Assembly: GCA_019914945.1 (NCBI GenBank)
Contig: CM034102.1
Location: 11,645,501-11,709,500 of the forward strand
Direction of reading: 5' to 3'
DNA: 64,000 bases
Source of the DNA: Typha latifolia
Lineage: Eukaryota > Streptophyta > Magnoliopsida > Poales > Typhaceae
The notes below the pieces were generated by a model. That model had not been told where the DNA came from. It saw nothing but the letters and a program-made list of their open reading frames with translations, and made no database searches. Each line of letters opens with the position of its first letter. Positions within the stretch are counted from its first letter, which is position 1. Positions 1 through 12,212 of the stretch are shown piece by piece. Made by a program: the position numbers and the translations under genes.

Positions 1-668
1 AAAAAGTTAGAAAACTATTTATGGGAAAAAAAGATGGAAAATTTAAAGAAAATATAGTCATATAACATTTTTTAAGATAATTAAAGGGTTTCAAATATCA
101 TAAATTATAAATAAAAAGTTACATGTGAAATTGGATAATAGTTGAGATCCAGGTGTAAATGATCTTTGTTAAAATTGGATAATAGTTGAAGTCTCAGTTC
201 TCTTCAGCAAAAGTTACTTTGTGAGAGGAAAAATAAAATGGAAGTGATAAAGAAAAAAAAATCATAATAACGTAAATAAAACGTACTAAAAAGTTATATG
301 TTTAGAAGAACTGGCAGCAAATACTTGCTACTGCTGATCACTGACAAACAACATCGTTGAGAATAAAATAGGATTTGCCATTAAGTGCGAGTGCTTACAC
401 TCAAATACTAAGGCGAATTCCAAATATCTACGGTAGGCTCATATAATGCTTTGGCAATCATATTTCTCAGCTCATCCAATTGAGAAAAGAAAGACAGGAA
501 ACAGAACCTTAGAAATATAAAATATTATAATAAACATAATGTCATGAAATTGTTCAAACAACCAAATGCTCGTCCAAAGTCTTCATTACTGAAAATTCCT
601 AAAGAAACATACTCAGAGCAAACCAAATCTACTAGAGCCAAAATAATCCTCCGAAACTGAGAGAATAT
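1..668. other. AT-rich 3' flank of the P3 gene, no gene seen
   Basis: This is low-complexity AT-rich DNA downstream of the minus-strand P3 stop codon. I see no convincing reading frame or RNA gene. The part nearest the stop codon must hold the P3 3' UTR, but I could not place a clear poly(A) signal. Confidence 0.6.
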
Positions 669-1919
669 CTAATCAAAGAGCGAGAATCCCATATCATCGT
701 CGCTTTCTTCTTTCTCTTCCTTCTTCTCCTCGGCAGGAGGTGCCTCAGGAGCAGCACCACCGGCAGAGGCTGCTGCAGCAGCACCACCTGAGGAAGCACC
801 ACCACCAATGAATGCCCCACCACCACCTCCGCCAATTATGACCTGAAAATGTTTCAGTCGAAATCAAATACCATTATTAGACAATGAAACACTTAGGACA
901 TATCAAGAGACACATCAAGATACGAACGAAATACTGCAAAGGTCTTTTCCTACCAACAAAGAACTTACACTACGATCAGGACTTGAGTAAACAGAAATTA
1001 AGAAGAGAGCGAGAGGAACATCCTAAACTTACGCATTTTAGCTCGTTTAGCATTTGGCAGAAATTGGATTAAATTGATATATACTATAACAAATGTACAC
1101 TGAAAATGATATAAAACATCCAGCAGCTATTAATGTACAGCAATTAGATGCACCTCATGCCACTCAACTAACAGTGGTCATAGTAAAGAAATATTAGCAA
1201 AAACAAAAGACCCATAAATCGAATTAATCCTATAAGCATAACCGTTGCACTAATTGATAAAACCCTTTTACTCCTTCCTCAATTAGATGTTACTTTATGT
1301 ACCATCTAATACTAGACTAGAGCAATAATATGATGCTTTAGAAAGTAAAAGAAAGAAATGAGCTCCTGACAGCATTAGAGTATCCCGCTCGTGATCACAT
1401 TGGAGAGTATAGCTAATGAAATGGACTACACAAACAAACTCCTCAAATAGCATCTAAAATACTGCATGTTAGTTACAATGATCAAGACCTTCTAAAGCAT
1501 CGGATAACATCTAATTGGCATCGAAGAAATTAAAATGCCAATTATTATCAAAAGATACGTTCGAGATGGAATCAACTCTAAGATTCTTAACTGAAAGTAA
1601 TCATACCAACTTATTCCCAAGATAAATCAAATTTACTTCTCAATACAACAGAGCGGTTCCATATAAGAATCAAGCAATCGCCTTAGAAGCACGGCGAGAT
1701 CAAGAAGAGATGGACGCAGACCTGGAAGACGGCGGAGGACGGGGTGACCAAAGAGAAGGAGGACTGGACGCCGCCAGAGGAATCGGAAGAGACGGCAGCG
1801 TTGACGAGGCGGCGCTGGAGCTCATAGGTGGTGGCGGCGGAGGCCTCGAGGTCTCCGGAGAGCTGCTTCGCGCTCCACTCCGATCCCGAGCTCCTGCACA
1901 CGAACGTGAACACGCCCAT
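669..1919 (-). CDS. RPP3: 60S acidic ribosomal protein P3 (plant-specific P-protein)
   Basis: Two coding exons on the minus strand, 1722-1919 and 669-842, are separated by a 879-bp GT-AG intron in phase 0 and give 123 residues. The N-terminus starts [12 protein letters not shown] and contains WSAKQ and TYELQR, hallmarks of plant P3. After the junction (SAVFQ | VIIGGGG) come a Gly/Ala-rich hinge and an acidic Lys/Glu tail ending [11 protein letters not shown], the conserved P-protein tail that recruits translation factors. P3 pairs with P1/P2 on the P0 stalk of the large cytosolic ribosomal subunit. An in-frame ATG lies 35 codons upstream (2022-2024), but homology places the start at MGVFTF. 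Length matches the family (about 120 residues). The gene looks intact. Telo-boxes and site II elements lie upstream. The exon structure is read from splice consensus and homology, not from transcripts. Confidence 0.93.
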
Positions 1920-1937
1920 CACTCTGAATTCTGACCC

Positions 1938-2090
1938 AAACCCTAAGATTGCAGCTTCTATTCTCCCTGTTTCGAACTCTTCTCTTTGCGGCGTGGAAGA
2001 AACCCTAACCCTCAGCCCTCGCATTTAAGCTGTCTTTTTACTTCCAAAGACGGAAATGCCCCCCATCAAACCCTATTTTGGCCCAGCCCA
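1938..2090 (-). promoter_or_regulatory. Telo-boxes and tandem site II elements of the P3 gene
   Basis: Two AAACCCTAA telo-boxes lie at 1938-1946 and 2000-2008 in the leader/promoter. Read on the gene strand, 2080-2090 is TGGGCTGGGCC, two abutting site II (TGGGCY) elements. In plants, telo-boxes plus site II motifs are typical of ribosomal-protein promoters bound by TCP-type factors, which drive expression in dividing cells. The motifs are seen directly; the function is inferred from their known role. Confidence 0.8.
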
Positions 2091-2117
2091 AAACTAAGTT
2101 TTATTTTATTTATTTTT

Positions 2118-3297
2118 GGATTAATTACATTTACACCCCTAAACTATATCTAATTTTTACGGACCCTAACGTTTTTATAAATTACAATGCGCCGCCCTAA
2201 AAACTTTTGAAAAATTTTATTATCATCTTTCTGTGTGTGCATTGTCATATAAATTAAGCAAATAAACTTACGCGACAGTCATATCATAATACATTAGATA
2301 TGAAATAACCTAAATGTCCTCGTTCGCGGGAAGATAACTCAATTTCTTTTTTGTGGAGCACCCTTCCATTTTCCTCCTTCCCTCTAATTTATTCCTTTAA
2401 ACTCTCCAATTAAAATAGAATATCCAACATTTATTGTGCATTTCAATCAAATTAATATAAATCAAAGTACAAATTTATTTGATCCTTTAATTAAATTAGG
2501 ATAAAAATATTTAATTTTCCTACATCTTATTGAACATATTGTGAACCTTGTGCAATCAAAACAACAGAATAAAGTAAAATAGAAGTAAAAATTATCTTCC
2601 CATATCGTTAGAAGGGAAAATTAGAAGCTTTTCATATACAAGTACGATAAAATATACAAACCTCGAAAAAGGGAGAGAAAATTAAATGCTTCATTTCCTC
2701 CATTTCCCTATCACCGACTTCTCCTCGGAAGTCTATGACATTGAGATCCCTACCACCAACATTGCCTCCCCGCCGCCAACTTGCAATAGCCTGGCACTAG
2801 CCAGCCAAGGACTCTAAATTGATCCGCCACATTCCCCTCCTTCCCCTTTCTTCGCCTCACGTTTGGCAACATCGGCGACTACGCGAATCTCAAGGGGCAA
2901 TGCCGATGGATTTAGTGGGCACCGGCTTAAAAAGGAGCTTCCGCTTGCCACAGACCCAAGTCATTCTTCGGCAACGCGAAGGGTGGAGACGAGTGAGTTT
3001 GAGAGGATTTCGAAATGGGTTTGCTAAAGGACAAACGATAGTGAGGTCTTAAATAGCTATAAGTTCATTGAGGCTATTTTGTAGTTTACTAATTTCATTT
3101 TATTTTGTTGGCTAAATTGATGAGCTCATTTACTTATTTACTTATTAAGGGTATAATAATTGTTAAAAAAATTTGTTATTGTCATTAGTCGTTTCACTTT
3201 GCCTTAAAATTTAGGGCAGACATTATAACAAAAGAAAAAGTTTATGAGATCCCCGTAAAAACTAGATATAGTTCAAGAGGTGTAGACATAATTAACC
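2118..3297. mobile_element. ~1.18 kb element with ~45-bp terminal inverted repeats, possibly carrying captured sequence
   Basis: The left end (2118-2165, GGATTAATTACATTTACACC...) is a near-match to the reverse complement of the right end (3250-3297, GGTTAATTATGTCTACACC...). Both arms share the stretches for ACTATATCTA and TTTTTACGG. Flanking T-rich 9-mers match only imperfectly, so the target duplication and the superfamily (Mutator-like is possible) are uncertain. The interior at 2680-3050 is richer in GC than the ends and looks codon-like in places, but I recognise no protein. No transposase is present, so it is non-autonomous. It sits immediately upstream of the P3 promoter. Confidence 0.6.
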
Positions 3298-4040
3298 TTT
3301 TCTTTTATACGTTATTACATTTTAACTCTTGAAGATACACTCTTTAAATAATCTAATTATATTATTGAGCCCATCCATTAAAAATTTTGTTAGAAATAAT
3401 ATTAACTAACTAATTATATGGATTACTTTCTCTTTTCTTGTATTGTTAGAAATGGATTGTAAAGGAATTAGAGAAGATCGCTTTAGAATTTGATACTTAA
3501 AAAATTGATATAAATACTACTAAAGAGAGCATATAAAAAGAAGATGTGGACATTTTTGTCAGTCTATTAAGTTAGTCAAATTAAGATTATTTATATCTAA
3601 ATTTGTGAGGAAATATTACAGAGGAGGCTTAGTAATATATTAAATAGTTTGTGGTGTATCTGTCCATTTATCTTTTTAAAGGGTGATGGTAATATAGAGT
3701 AATAGTTGAGAGGATTTTCATATAATTATTTATTTATTTTATATATACCCTTCCAAAATTTTGCATCTATTTTATGCCGCCAAAAACGCTACTTGACCAT
3801 TGATGATGGTGATCACCGGCGGCACTACCCTTACTCCCTCTGTCTTCTTCTCTAGGAAGAAGGCAGAGCTCGGTCCCTCAATCGCTGGGTGGGCTATGGG
3901 GTGGGGTCACGCTACGGCATGCCCATAGCCAACCATGGATTGGGCCTTTGAGCCCATCTCACCCAACCCTCTAGGTGGGTTATGAGGTGGGCCATAGCCC
4001 ACACCTGTAGCTAGTTTTTTTTTCTCTTCCTCATCTATTT
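3298..4040. other. Intergenic, no gene seen
   Basis: AT-rich to about 3760, then a GC-richer block (3780-4010) with repeated GTGGGC/GGGCCA words and no sustained reading frame. It leads directly into retroelement debris. I assign no function. Confidence 0.5.
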
Positions 4041-4253
4041 ATGCATATCAAACAGAATTGGACAAGCTGGTTTGCAACAATTGGTATAATAGCCATCGTT
4101 TCTCGGACACGTGCTTCCTATGACGACAACCAAAGATATGGCCACACGGCGAGACGAGGAGGACGAGATCCCCCTAATAGAGGAGGGGGAAACGGTTGTG
4201 GGAACTTCCACCTGCAAAACCACCCAATCAAATCTGAACACGGAAGAGCCTAG
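4041..4253 (+). pseudogene. Ty3/gypsy gag C-terminal fragment, displaced
   Basis: This frame begins MHIKQNWTSWF, which repeats the end of the gag piece at 5755-5775 (RMHIKQN). It is followed by an Arg/Gly-rich stretch like the tail of the gypsy gags on the minus strand at 22.8-23 kb. It is therefore the continuation of gag placed upstream of the LTR and gag head that should precede it. It has no start codon and is a relic. Confidence 0.6.
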
Positions 4254-4275
4254 TGTTCAAGCCATGATTGGATCT

Positions 4276-4860
4276 TGATAGGTTACGAAACGATTCCTTC
4301 AAGATTTGAATTTATTACAGGAAGCAGTCTGCGTCACCATGATTGGCTTGTTGGCTAGCTTCTATAAAAGTGTAGATGGTAGCCAAAATCATTATACTTA
4401 TATAATATTTGTTTCTTGCCTCTCTATCCTCTCTCTAGTCTCTCTACCATAATCTCCCTCCTCCTTTTTCACCAAACAGCCACCTCTATCGTTGGCAAGA
4501 TCTCTCCTAACTTTTAATCTCCCTCGTCTATCGAGTCCTCCCTCTTCCTTGAGATCTCGACCACTTCTTCCCGTTCGTCTTTATCCCTTAAACTACATCA
4601 ACCATCCACTCTCATCTCCACCATCATCCATAACCCTAACATCCACTCCACCCATCATCCGCACTATATCGTGTTTTTGTCCTAGTTGCAGTTCAAATCT
4701 ACAAATGGCGTAAATACAAAAAGGAGTTACGGATAGATTCCACTCGGTTTTGTAATTTTTTGATTACGGGAAAATATTTGGTGAATATTTTTCCTCGATT
4801 ATGCGTACTGCTTCCTACAATAAATTCAGATCTTGAAGGAATTATTTTGTAACTTATCAG
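4276..4860 (+). mobile_element. Truncated gypsy LTR (plus orientation) preceded by an inverted copy of its own 3' end
   Basis: From about 4344 to 4860 the sequence matches, in plus orientation, the LTRs on the minus strand at 18.6, 24.1 and 26.0 kb: GGCTTGTTGGCTAGC, a TATA-like CTATAAAAG at about 4360, the C/T-rich transcribed part, and a terminal CTTATCA. The 5' part of U3 is missing. In its place, 4276-4340 is an inverted copy of the LTR 3' end (TGATAGGTTACGAAACG...), forming an imperfect ~65-bp inverted repeat with 4795-4860. Confidence 0.7.
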
Positions 4861-5775
4861 ATCTCTTTTCGAACATATGGCCATCAATAATAGATGATGA
4901 TAGAGATGATGCGGGAAATACGGGCGAAAAGAGAAGCTATTACGATCAACGCACCAATGCGAGTCTACCACCATGAACCCGCCGCCATCGATTCAGAACC
5001 TTCACTTGTAAGAACCCCTGCTGCCACAACCCTTTGGGTAGAGACCAGCAAGGATGGTTCTATCAGGCCAATTTGCGAGTGAGCCCGTCCCTTGGGCAAA
5101 TATAAACGGAGATCATCTTAGAGGTCTAGACCCTTGGGCAGAGCAAAACGAATTAGAACCGCGTCGAGTTAACATAAATCGAAGGAGGGATCATCAACCA
5201 TTCATGATGCATCCTCCTTAGGTTAGACAAGGGCTGAGATATGATCCAAACCGAGACAACGATATCCGTGGGCGGACTGTGCGTCTCGACTTTTCGAAGT
5301 TCAAAGACGGCGACCTGATCGATTGGTTGTATAGGGCGGAACAATTTTTCGCATACTAAGGTACAAGAAAGAGTATAAGGTGACACTTGCAAGCTTTCAC
5401 CTTGAAGATGCCGCACTTCATTGGTTTCGGGCAACCAATGCGCAAATACGATTGAAAATTGGGCCAATTTTTGCACCAATATCACGTGACGATTTGGAGC
5501 GTCGGGGGTATGAAGACTTCGATGCTCTCCTCTCAAAGATTGTACAAAAGACCACGGTTGGAGCATACCAAGAAAAATTTGAGAGAATAAGTAGCCGTTG
5601 TCAACCTCCTTGGATCGATCAACAATTTTGCACCACTTTTATCTCAAGGTTGCAGAGAGACATACAAGCTGATGTGAGGGCTTTAAGGCCTAGAACCTTA
5701 AAAGATGCCTTCGAGGATGCGGTACTAATGGAAGACAAGAATCGAGCAATGAGGATGCACATCAAACAGAACTAG
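4861..5775 (+). pseudogene. Degenerate Ty3/gypsy leader and gag (capsid region)
   Basis: After the LTR come a leader and then gag-like protein. A first frame reads DWLYRAEQFF near 5320-5355, is broken by a stop/frameshift near 5359, then continues open to 5775 (ASFHLEDAALHWF ... KTTVGAYQEKFERISSRC ... ADVRALRPRTLKDAF). This matches the retrotransposon capsid family and is homologous to the minus-strand gags at 22.8-25.1 kb. There is no intact start and no zinc knuckle or pol behind it. It is a dead partial element. Confidence 0.8.
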
Positions 5776-6560
5776 ACAAGTTGGTTCATAACAGAAGAGA
5801 GCTCGACAATTCTTTTGGGATAAGAATAAGGGTAAGAGGGGCATTCACCTCATTGAATAGGACCTTATATCCAAACACAAACTCCATAGTGGTCTTGCCA
5901 TTAGGAATCTTTAATCGGTCCGCTAGGTTCTTGACATTTTAAATAGCTCGGATGGCATTTGGACTGTCCAAGCTAAATATGAAAGCATTCACCCTTGGCA
6001 TATCAAGAAGATTAAAAAAGTGGCTTGGAGCTGGAGGCTCTTGAAAGAGGCTTTGCTACGCACCTGTTTGGATTATTTTAGGCCTACCAAGAATGGAAGT
6101 ACCACTTCTATCTAAAATGATAGGGTGTTGGACTTATTTGGGCCTACACTAAGTGAGAAGGTCTTTTCTATCTACCTCCCACTTAGCGAAGGACTAAATA
6201 AATGGATCTAGCCCTCAAATCCCATGGGCCTTTTTATAACATGATCAATGAGATCTAACCGGTAGGCCCCACTGCTTAGAACAACCGAAAATAAATTTGG
6301 CAGTTAAAAGATCCCATCGAAGATCAAAATTGGGAACTAGTTACCTACTGCTAGACCTAAGCTCCTCGAAGAAAACTTGCCATGTCTATGGCCTCTTTGA
6401 TGAAATGATTAATCATCTTTTCTTTTCACGTTCCTTTGCTCATGGCAATAATTCAATAAGTTTTGTTCGGTTGGGCCGCCCAACTCGTCATGAGCTGAGG
6501 GCTCTTGGATTATGAAAGAGAGGCTTCATTTTGCATTCCTCATCGGGCTTTTCGATTCTA
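5776..6560. other. Unassigned segment with a protein-like stretch on the minus strand
   Basis: On the minus strand about 5818-6055 translates, with a single internal stop, to a coding-looking stretch including SHFFNLLDMPRVNAFIF and KIPNGKTTMEFVFGYKVLF. I do not recognise the family. It could be part of a transposon-encoded protein or a gene relic. Further on (6060-6560) I see no sustained frame. No start codon or splice context supports a live gene. Confidence 0.3.
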
Positions 6561-9500
6561 GCCGGCAATTACTTCGGTATTCTCTAAACGCCAATCTCTA
6601 CTGAAGCTGCCACCCTTAAAAGATTGGATAATTGCTATTTGAAACTTGATTAATCCAAAAATCAAGAAGAAATTTAAAAATAAATACTTTTATACGAAGA
6701 GAGGAGGATCAAGAATATGATTACCTTTATTCTTTTTTAGATGCTCTCATGCTCTTTAATTAAAAAGTTTTTGAGATGAAATAAGCATCACTTCTTATTA
6801 GTAGTGGTCTTATTCGACCTCTTTTGAATCAAATAGAGGTTTTTTTTAGTAAAGAATAATTAAATTTTGAAAGTCGTTTGAACAAGTTTTAAATATTGGA
6901 TAGAATTTGCTCTCTGAAAACTTATATTCGAATGAATTCAAATATCTTCGAACGTATTCAAATAAGCGTATTTTCAACTGTTTTTTTTTTTGCAACACTA
7001 TTTTTTTTTAATAAAATAGCTCAATTTATACATATTTTATTTTATATTATTTATGACAATACCTTACACTATTTTCAAGAAAAAGAGTTTTGGCGAACCA
7101 AAAAACTATGTCCGTTTTTAAGGTCCAACCCGATATTAAGGCCCATAATTGTAACTAAACTGGAATGATGCATAACAATTCTGACAGATGCAGCAGGGAT
7201 TTGATTAGTTGAGCCAATGATCCCATTTACATGGACTCATTAAGGCTCCTAACCAAATTACAGAGGATAGATATGCAATACGAAAGTTTTTCTTTTTCTT
7301 TTTCTTTTATACAACCCGGAACTCTTCCAATGAATGAATGAATCAATATCTCGTTGTTGCTAATGGAGGTACAATGATTTTCTGGAAGCACCAAGTGCCA
7401 ATTTAGTGTTGGCTGTGTGCACAAACGTTTTTGATCATTCCCTTAGAAGGGCCATTTCTTATTCAAGAAGAAGCTCCCAGTGAATTAAGGTCCAGTTTGG
7501 ATGACATGCATCGGATCACAATGCTAAAGATTGGCCGGAAGCAATCCCCTCCGTGTTATCGAGCAGAATAATCTCAGAACAATTCTGAACTCCAATTATT
7601 TTTGCTTACTTTGAGTCCCAACTGGCCAACTTGTGGTAGCAACTAGCAAGTAGTATTAGGCTGGACTTGGTTTCTTTTGGACCAAGGATTCTATGAAGTC
7701 TAGGCCCAATAGACTTGATCAAATGGCTCAGCCCAGTTTGGACCGGGCTAAGCCCGGCCCTGCCCAAGCCCGAAGTACCCATGACCGAAAGCCCGCTCGT
7801 TCGGCCCGCCGGTTTTCTAGCCCGACCCTAGTGATTGGTGGGTCAGACTGTGAATAAATACTTAAGCTCAGTTGGCCCGAAAAGTCCGGCCCGAATCTAG
7901 CCCGGCTTGCCCGATGATCATGTCTAAGGCCTAACATGAATACCTACTTCTCTCCTCTCATATCATATTCCATCTAATATTTTTATATTTATTAATTATC
8001 ATTAGCTCTCCTTTTTTTATCTTCCACTATATTAGTATACAACTAAATACTAGAATAATATAATACCCGATATCAATTTTTTAATGATAATATAAAAAAT
8101 TAGAATTATACTAGTATTAACTTTATCCCAAGAGAAAGTGATACCTGAATAAACTTTTTGCAACTCTCACGTGCCAAGTAGTGACTAAAATATTTTCTCA
8201 ATAATACTACTACTACTAATTATAATAACTACTACTAGCACAGTCATTGGAGTCCTCAACTGCCCACCAAATATTGAACTAGGACTATCTTAACTTCTAG
8301 TCCAATTACTCGGGTTAGAGGATCGTATAAATTTGTTAACACAATTTACAAATTTTGAATTATGTCAGGTTAATCAAGTGTCTCATTGAGTGGCATGTTA
8401 TTAATTTTTGCTGGGATGACTTAAGATTACTTAAGTTTTAGATAATTTTGGCTAGAGATACACTTGAGGTGTGCTGCTGCTTCTGGTGAATTGTATTTTG
8501 AAGTATCTCGCTTTCTTTTGATGAAGTTTTACCTTTTATTAAGGAAAAAAAAAATAGTTATGAGTTGGAGGACCTCTTCCAAGTTCTAATACATGTGGAA
8601 TAGTTGACCCATTTGTCAAAACATATACTGGACTACCTCCCAACGTGTTGAAATTATCAGCCACAAAAATAAAAGTAAATAAAAGGGTTAGTAGTCTAAC
8701 CCTATACATAGTAGTCTCTTAGAAATTCCTCAGTGATTCAGATCCTCTACTACTAAGAGCCAAGAAGGCACAAAGAAAATGCCATGAATCACAATTTAAA
8801 ATGTGACAATAAAATTAGTGTTGCATGGCAGAATGAACGCATAGCGTGCTTCCCATTTCACTTTCTCCTACTTACCCCCAGTTTATTTTAACTTTTTTCT
8901 TTTTCCTCACTCCTAATCTACCTCTATACTAGCAACTTTTCATATGGAAAAGAAGGTTAGTATCGAAGCTTCTTTGACAAAAAGAACCCAATTAGGACCT
9001 ATCAAGATCACAAGGTAGATACGCACAACTCCTAACCGGCTCTTTATTTGACTAACTGGGTCCACAAGAATCCAAAAATCCTTTCGGGTCAAAATAACCT
9101 TCACTTTGATCAAATTATTCTATCAAGTTCACACACGCATTTCATTTCGTATGTGATTTGGTATACATTTGATACTAGTTATGGACACATTTCATTCTCT
9201 TGGACTAGTTAGAAAGGGATTTGCTACCTTTTAATCTTTCATTAATATACAAATTTGACGGGAAATCACGTTGTTTATATGTGAAAATTCTCAAACCATT
9301 TGTTTGATTCTTTGATTGAGTCGTGGTTGAATATTGCATCAATCAAGTGAGCTAAGTTGTAGAATTAATACAGGAGTATTCCTATGGGTGCTCCAACTTG
9401 TACACCAAAAGATCGATTATTAGGTCTCATAAATTGTAATTATAATATATAATCACACAGTCACACTACAATAATAACAAATACAAATCGTAGAGATCGG

Positions 9501-12212
9501 TTATTGCATCGTGTTCAATATAAATAAACTAAAATTCCATATCAATCGAAAAACTTAAAATATTCTCAGATTCATTCCCTTCCATTAATTTCTTGTATTA
9601 AAATAATCCTCACATCATGGAAGCAAGAAAGCTTATATATATATATATATACACACACACTATTTTTTTTTATACTTTCTTCCCATGCAAACGTGGGAGA
9701 AGAGCCCTTGACTTGAGTCTTCTTTCTCACGCACCAACAACCGAATCTTGAAATTTTCTTCAAGTGGTCGGAAATGTCAGTTGCTGCTGTTTGGTGTCTC
9801 ATCTAAAGATATACTCCATGTGTTCTCTTCTTTTTCTTTTTCTTTCTTCTTTCTTTTTTAAAGTTAAGAATGCATTAATCAGAGACAATGGTGAGGCTCC
9901 CAAAATTACACAACAGTGTCCTGCACATATAATGCCGAAAGCATCACAGCATAAAATAGAGGTCAACTCAAGCATCCTTAAAGCATTCTCGAAGAAAAGA
10001 AGAAGAGTTCTTTCTAGCCTGTTTTGCCGAGCAGTTAGCAGCCCGATTTTTAATTCTAAAAAATTATGAGATATCTCAATTTTGTTGAAATTGCCGAGAA
10101 GATAATGAATATCTATGAAGATATTTCTTAGGGTTTTTTTTCGCCCTTATTAGATTTAAGGGTCTGTTCTCTTTTCCTCCAAGAGGGGAAAGCAAATACA
10201 GAAAAGGAATAGAGTAAACAGAGAAAATTTTATTTATTACTATTTTTAGTAAAGAAAAGTTTAATACTAGGCAAAGATGGACTGTATCGACATTGTATAA
10301 TTATATATATATACCAAAAACTTAAAGAAAAGGAAATAATTAGAAACTAACGAGAGCATTTTATGCGAAAACTCTTAAATCTACTTAAAAATTACAAATC
10401 ATTTTTACTAGGATTAAATCAACAACTAAAATAATAATTTAATTATAAGAATCACTTAATGCAGTTGTTGAATTAATCTTAGCATCTCTCGAGATAGTAA
10501 CTCACTCCAAGTGGAATGATGCAAGCTAGAATGGTCAGACATATCATGATGCATAAAAAATTGCTTTGCTAGGAAGATCCAATCTAGTCGGTCTCTTCCT
10601 AAAATTTTTGAAAAATCAAGCTTGATAATTTGAGCTTGAATTTCCCAATGTGGTCCATTAATGTGGGTCGTAAAGCCACAAGTTTGGCTCGTGTCGGGCT
10701 AGGGTTGCGTGTGGGTTTGGCTCCATCAGCTGACGGCAGTTCATTAATCCTTATTAATTAGGGTTGAACTAGCCGAGCTTGTTATCAATTCATTAATCCT
10801 TTTTAGCTGGGTTAATGACACATCTAGTGATATTAACTGGACAGTTCTTCATATCGTATGAGGTGGTTGACCTGCTTTTCCTCCTACGGAGTTGGTTATA
10901 TCAGGCAGGGTTAATAATATCCCTACCTAGAATTTTGCCAGACTTGCTCTACAAAATCTGATATGGCCCACCAGTAGATACATCTTGTGATTCTGGAGAG
11001 GACTTCACGTCACTGTCCCGTAATAAAATCCTCCTCTATTATGAGGGCTTCGTTTTGTTTTAAACGTCAATAATGGAGGCAAACAATTAATTCATATGGA
11101 CTCTTCTAACTTAATCTACCTTCTAGTACTCTTCTTGCAATAATTGAGTTAAAAAAACCCCAAGTGGGTGCAAATAATGGTGGGCAAATAAAGCCAAAAG
11201 AGACGATCTTTGAACGTCCCCTCTCACTAATGAAACAAGCAGCAGGCGAGGTTCGAGGAAGGTATATATAAGGAGCTATCGAACCAGGTAGTTCCAGGTG
11301 AATCTTCTACTAGTTAGGTCTACAATGTATGCCTTCAGACTTCTAATATCATGCGACCTTAGAATTTCCATATGACGTGCGGCATTGTTAGTTGACTGGC
11401 ATATTCCAAAGTGGAATGCTTTGATTCTTTACAGCGTTGGTTTAAATATATACGTCTGATGAATGAGATGTCTTACAGGATAGAAATATTTAATAGTAAC
11501 TACTAAGTTGTATTTTTATTTCCATTACATGGAGCATCGTACTTATCATTGCATATTTATCAGGACTCATGACACTATTTATCGTAAAGAGAAGTAGCTG
11601 AAAAGCTAAGCTTCTCTCTAAAGTGTTTCTGAAAAATGAAAAAAATTGTTTATATAACGTAGCTCATCGTATTGAAAGCTTAAATTGATAGAGAATGATG
11701 GTGATAATAGTTATGTAATTTTATGGCGAACCTGTATGGTACGATTAGAAACCACGATCTCCTCCGATGGTATATGTGTTAAATTACCACTATATATTTA
11801 AAGCCGAAGCTATTAGAGAGCGATGCTATTATATGTAAGGCATACATATATTGCTGAATTCTCGTAGGAATAAAGGTGACTCCATGCATAAAATATCTTT
11901 ATGATACCTTCCAATTTTTGGAATTACAAGTTGTATTACTGAAAGCATATTGTAAGTACACTAGTTTGTACCCTGAAATTAATCACATATGCCATTCCTT
12001 CATTCCTATCCACCTAGCCTGGTTAATGTACTCTCTCTCCCTTGATGCTTAAACTTTTCATTATATTTCTGCCGATGTCATGCACAAGTATGTTATGTAA
12101 ACCGTGAACTCACATTAGAGATTGCAGCAGCCACCATTGAGACTTCCCCTGCAAAGGTTCCCTTTTTTCGGAGAAGAACTAGAACTTCATGCGTATAGCA
12201 CTCAAATTTGAC
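6561..12212. other. AT-rich intergenic DNA, no supported gene
   Basis: No convincing coding region is present. A GC-rich patch at 7690-7925 is full of repeated GGCCCG/CCCGGC words, resembling degenerate plant transposon termini. From about 11034 the sequence becomes homologous to 36959 onward (see the duplication entries). The remainder is A/T-rich with short homopolymers. Confidence 0.5.
9633..9660. repeat. (TA)n-(CA)n microsatellite
   Basis: A direct dinucleotide run: alternating TA to about 9650, then ACACACACAC to 9660. Confidence 0.95.

Noticed and set aside
632..835. Minus-strand reading frame overlapping the P3 second exon
   Set aside because: It is the +1 frame of the Gly/Ala-rich hinge; the P3 frame with its conserved C-terminal tail is the real one.
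1710..2028. Plus-strand frames over P3 exon 1
   Set aside because: Antisense shadows of the P3 coding exon with no recognisable domain.
4492..4713. Ser/Pro/Leu-rich open frame found in the transcribed part of each chromovirus LTR copy (also near 18719-19018, 22487-22675, 24187-24444, 26092-26340)
   Set aside because: Similar in several copies and open for 60-100 codons, but most have no ATG (the frame starts at TTG GCA), one copy is frame-shifted in its first part, and the pyrimidine-rich sequence naturally lacks stops. Probably a non-coding leader.
7690..7925. GC-rich coding exon
   Set aside because: Dominated by repeated GGCCCG/GCCCGG words on both strands, typical of degraded repeat termini rather than protein.
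9764..10069. A ~100-codon plus-strand frame
   Set aside because: Starts in a T-rich tract, low-complexity N-terminus, no domain; may be retroelement 3' debris, but this cannot be shown.
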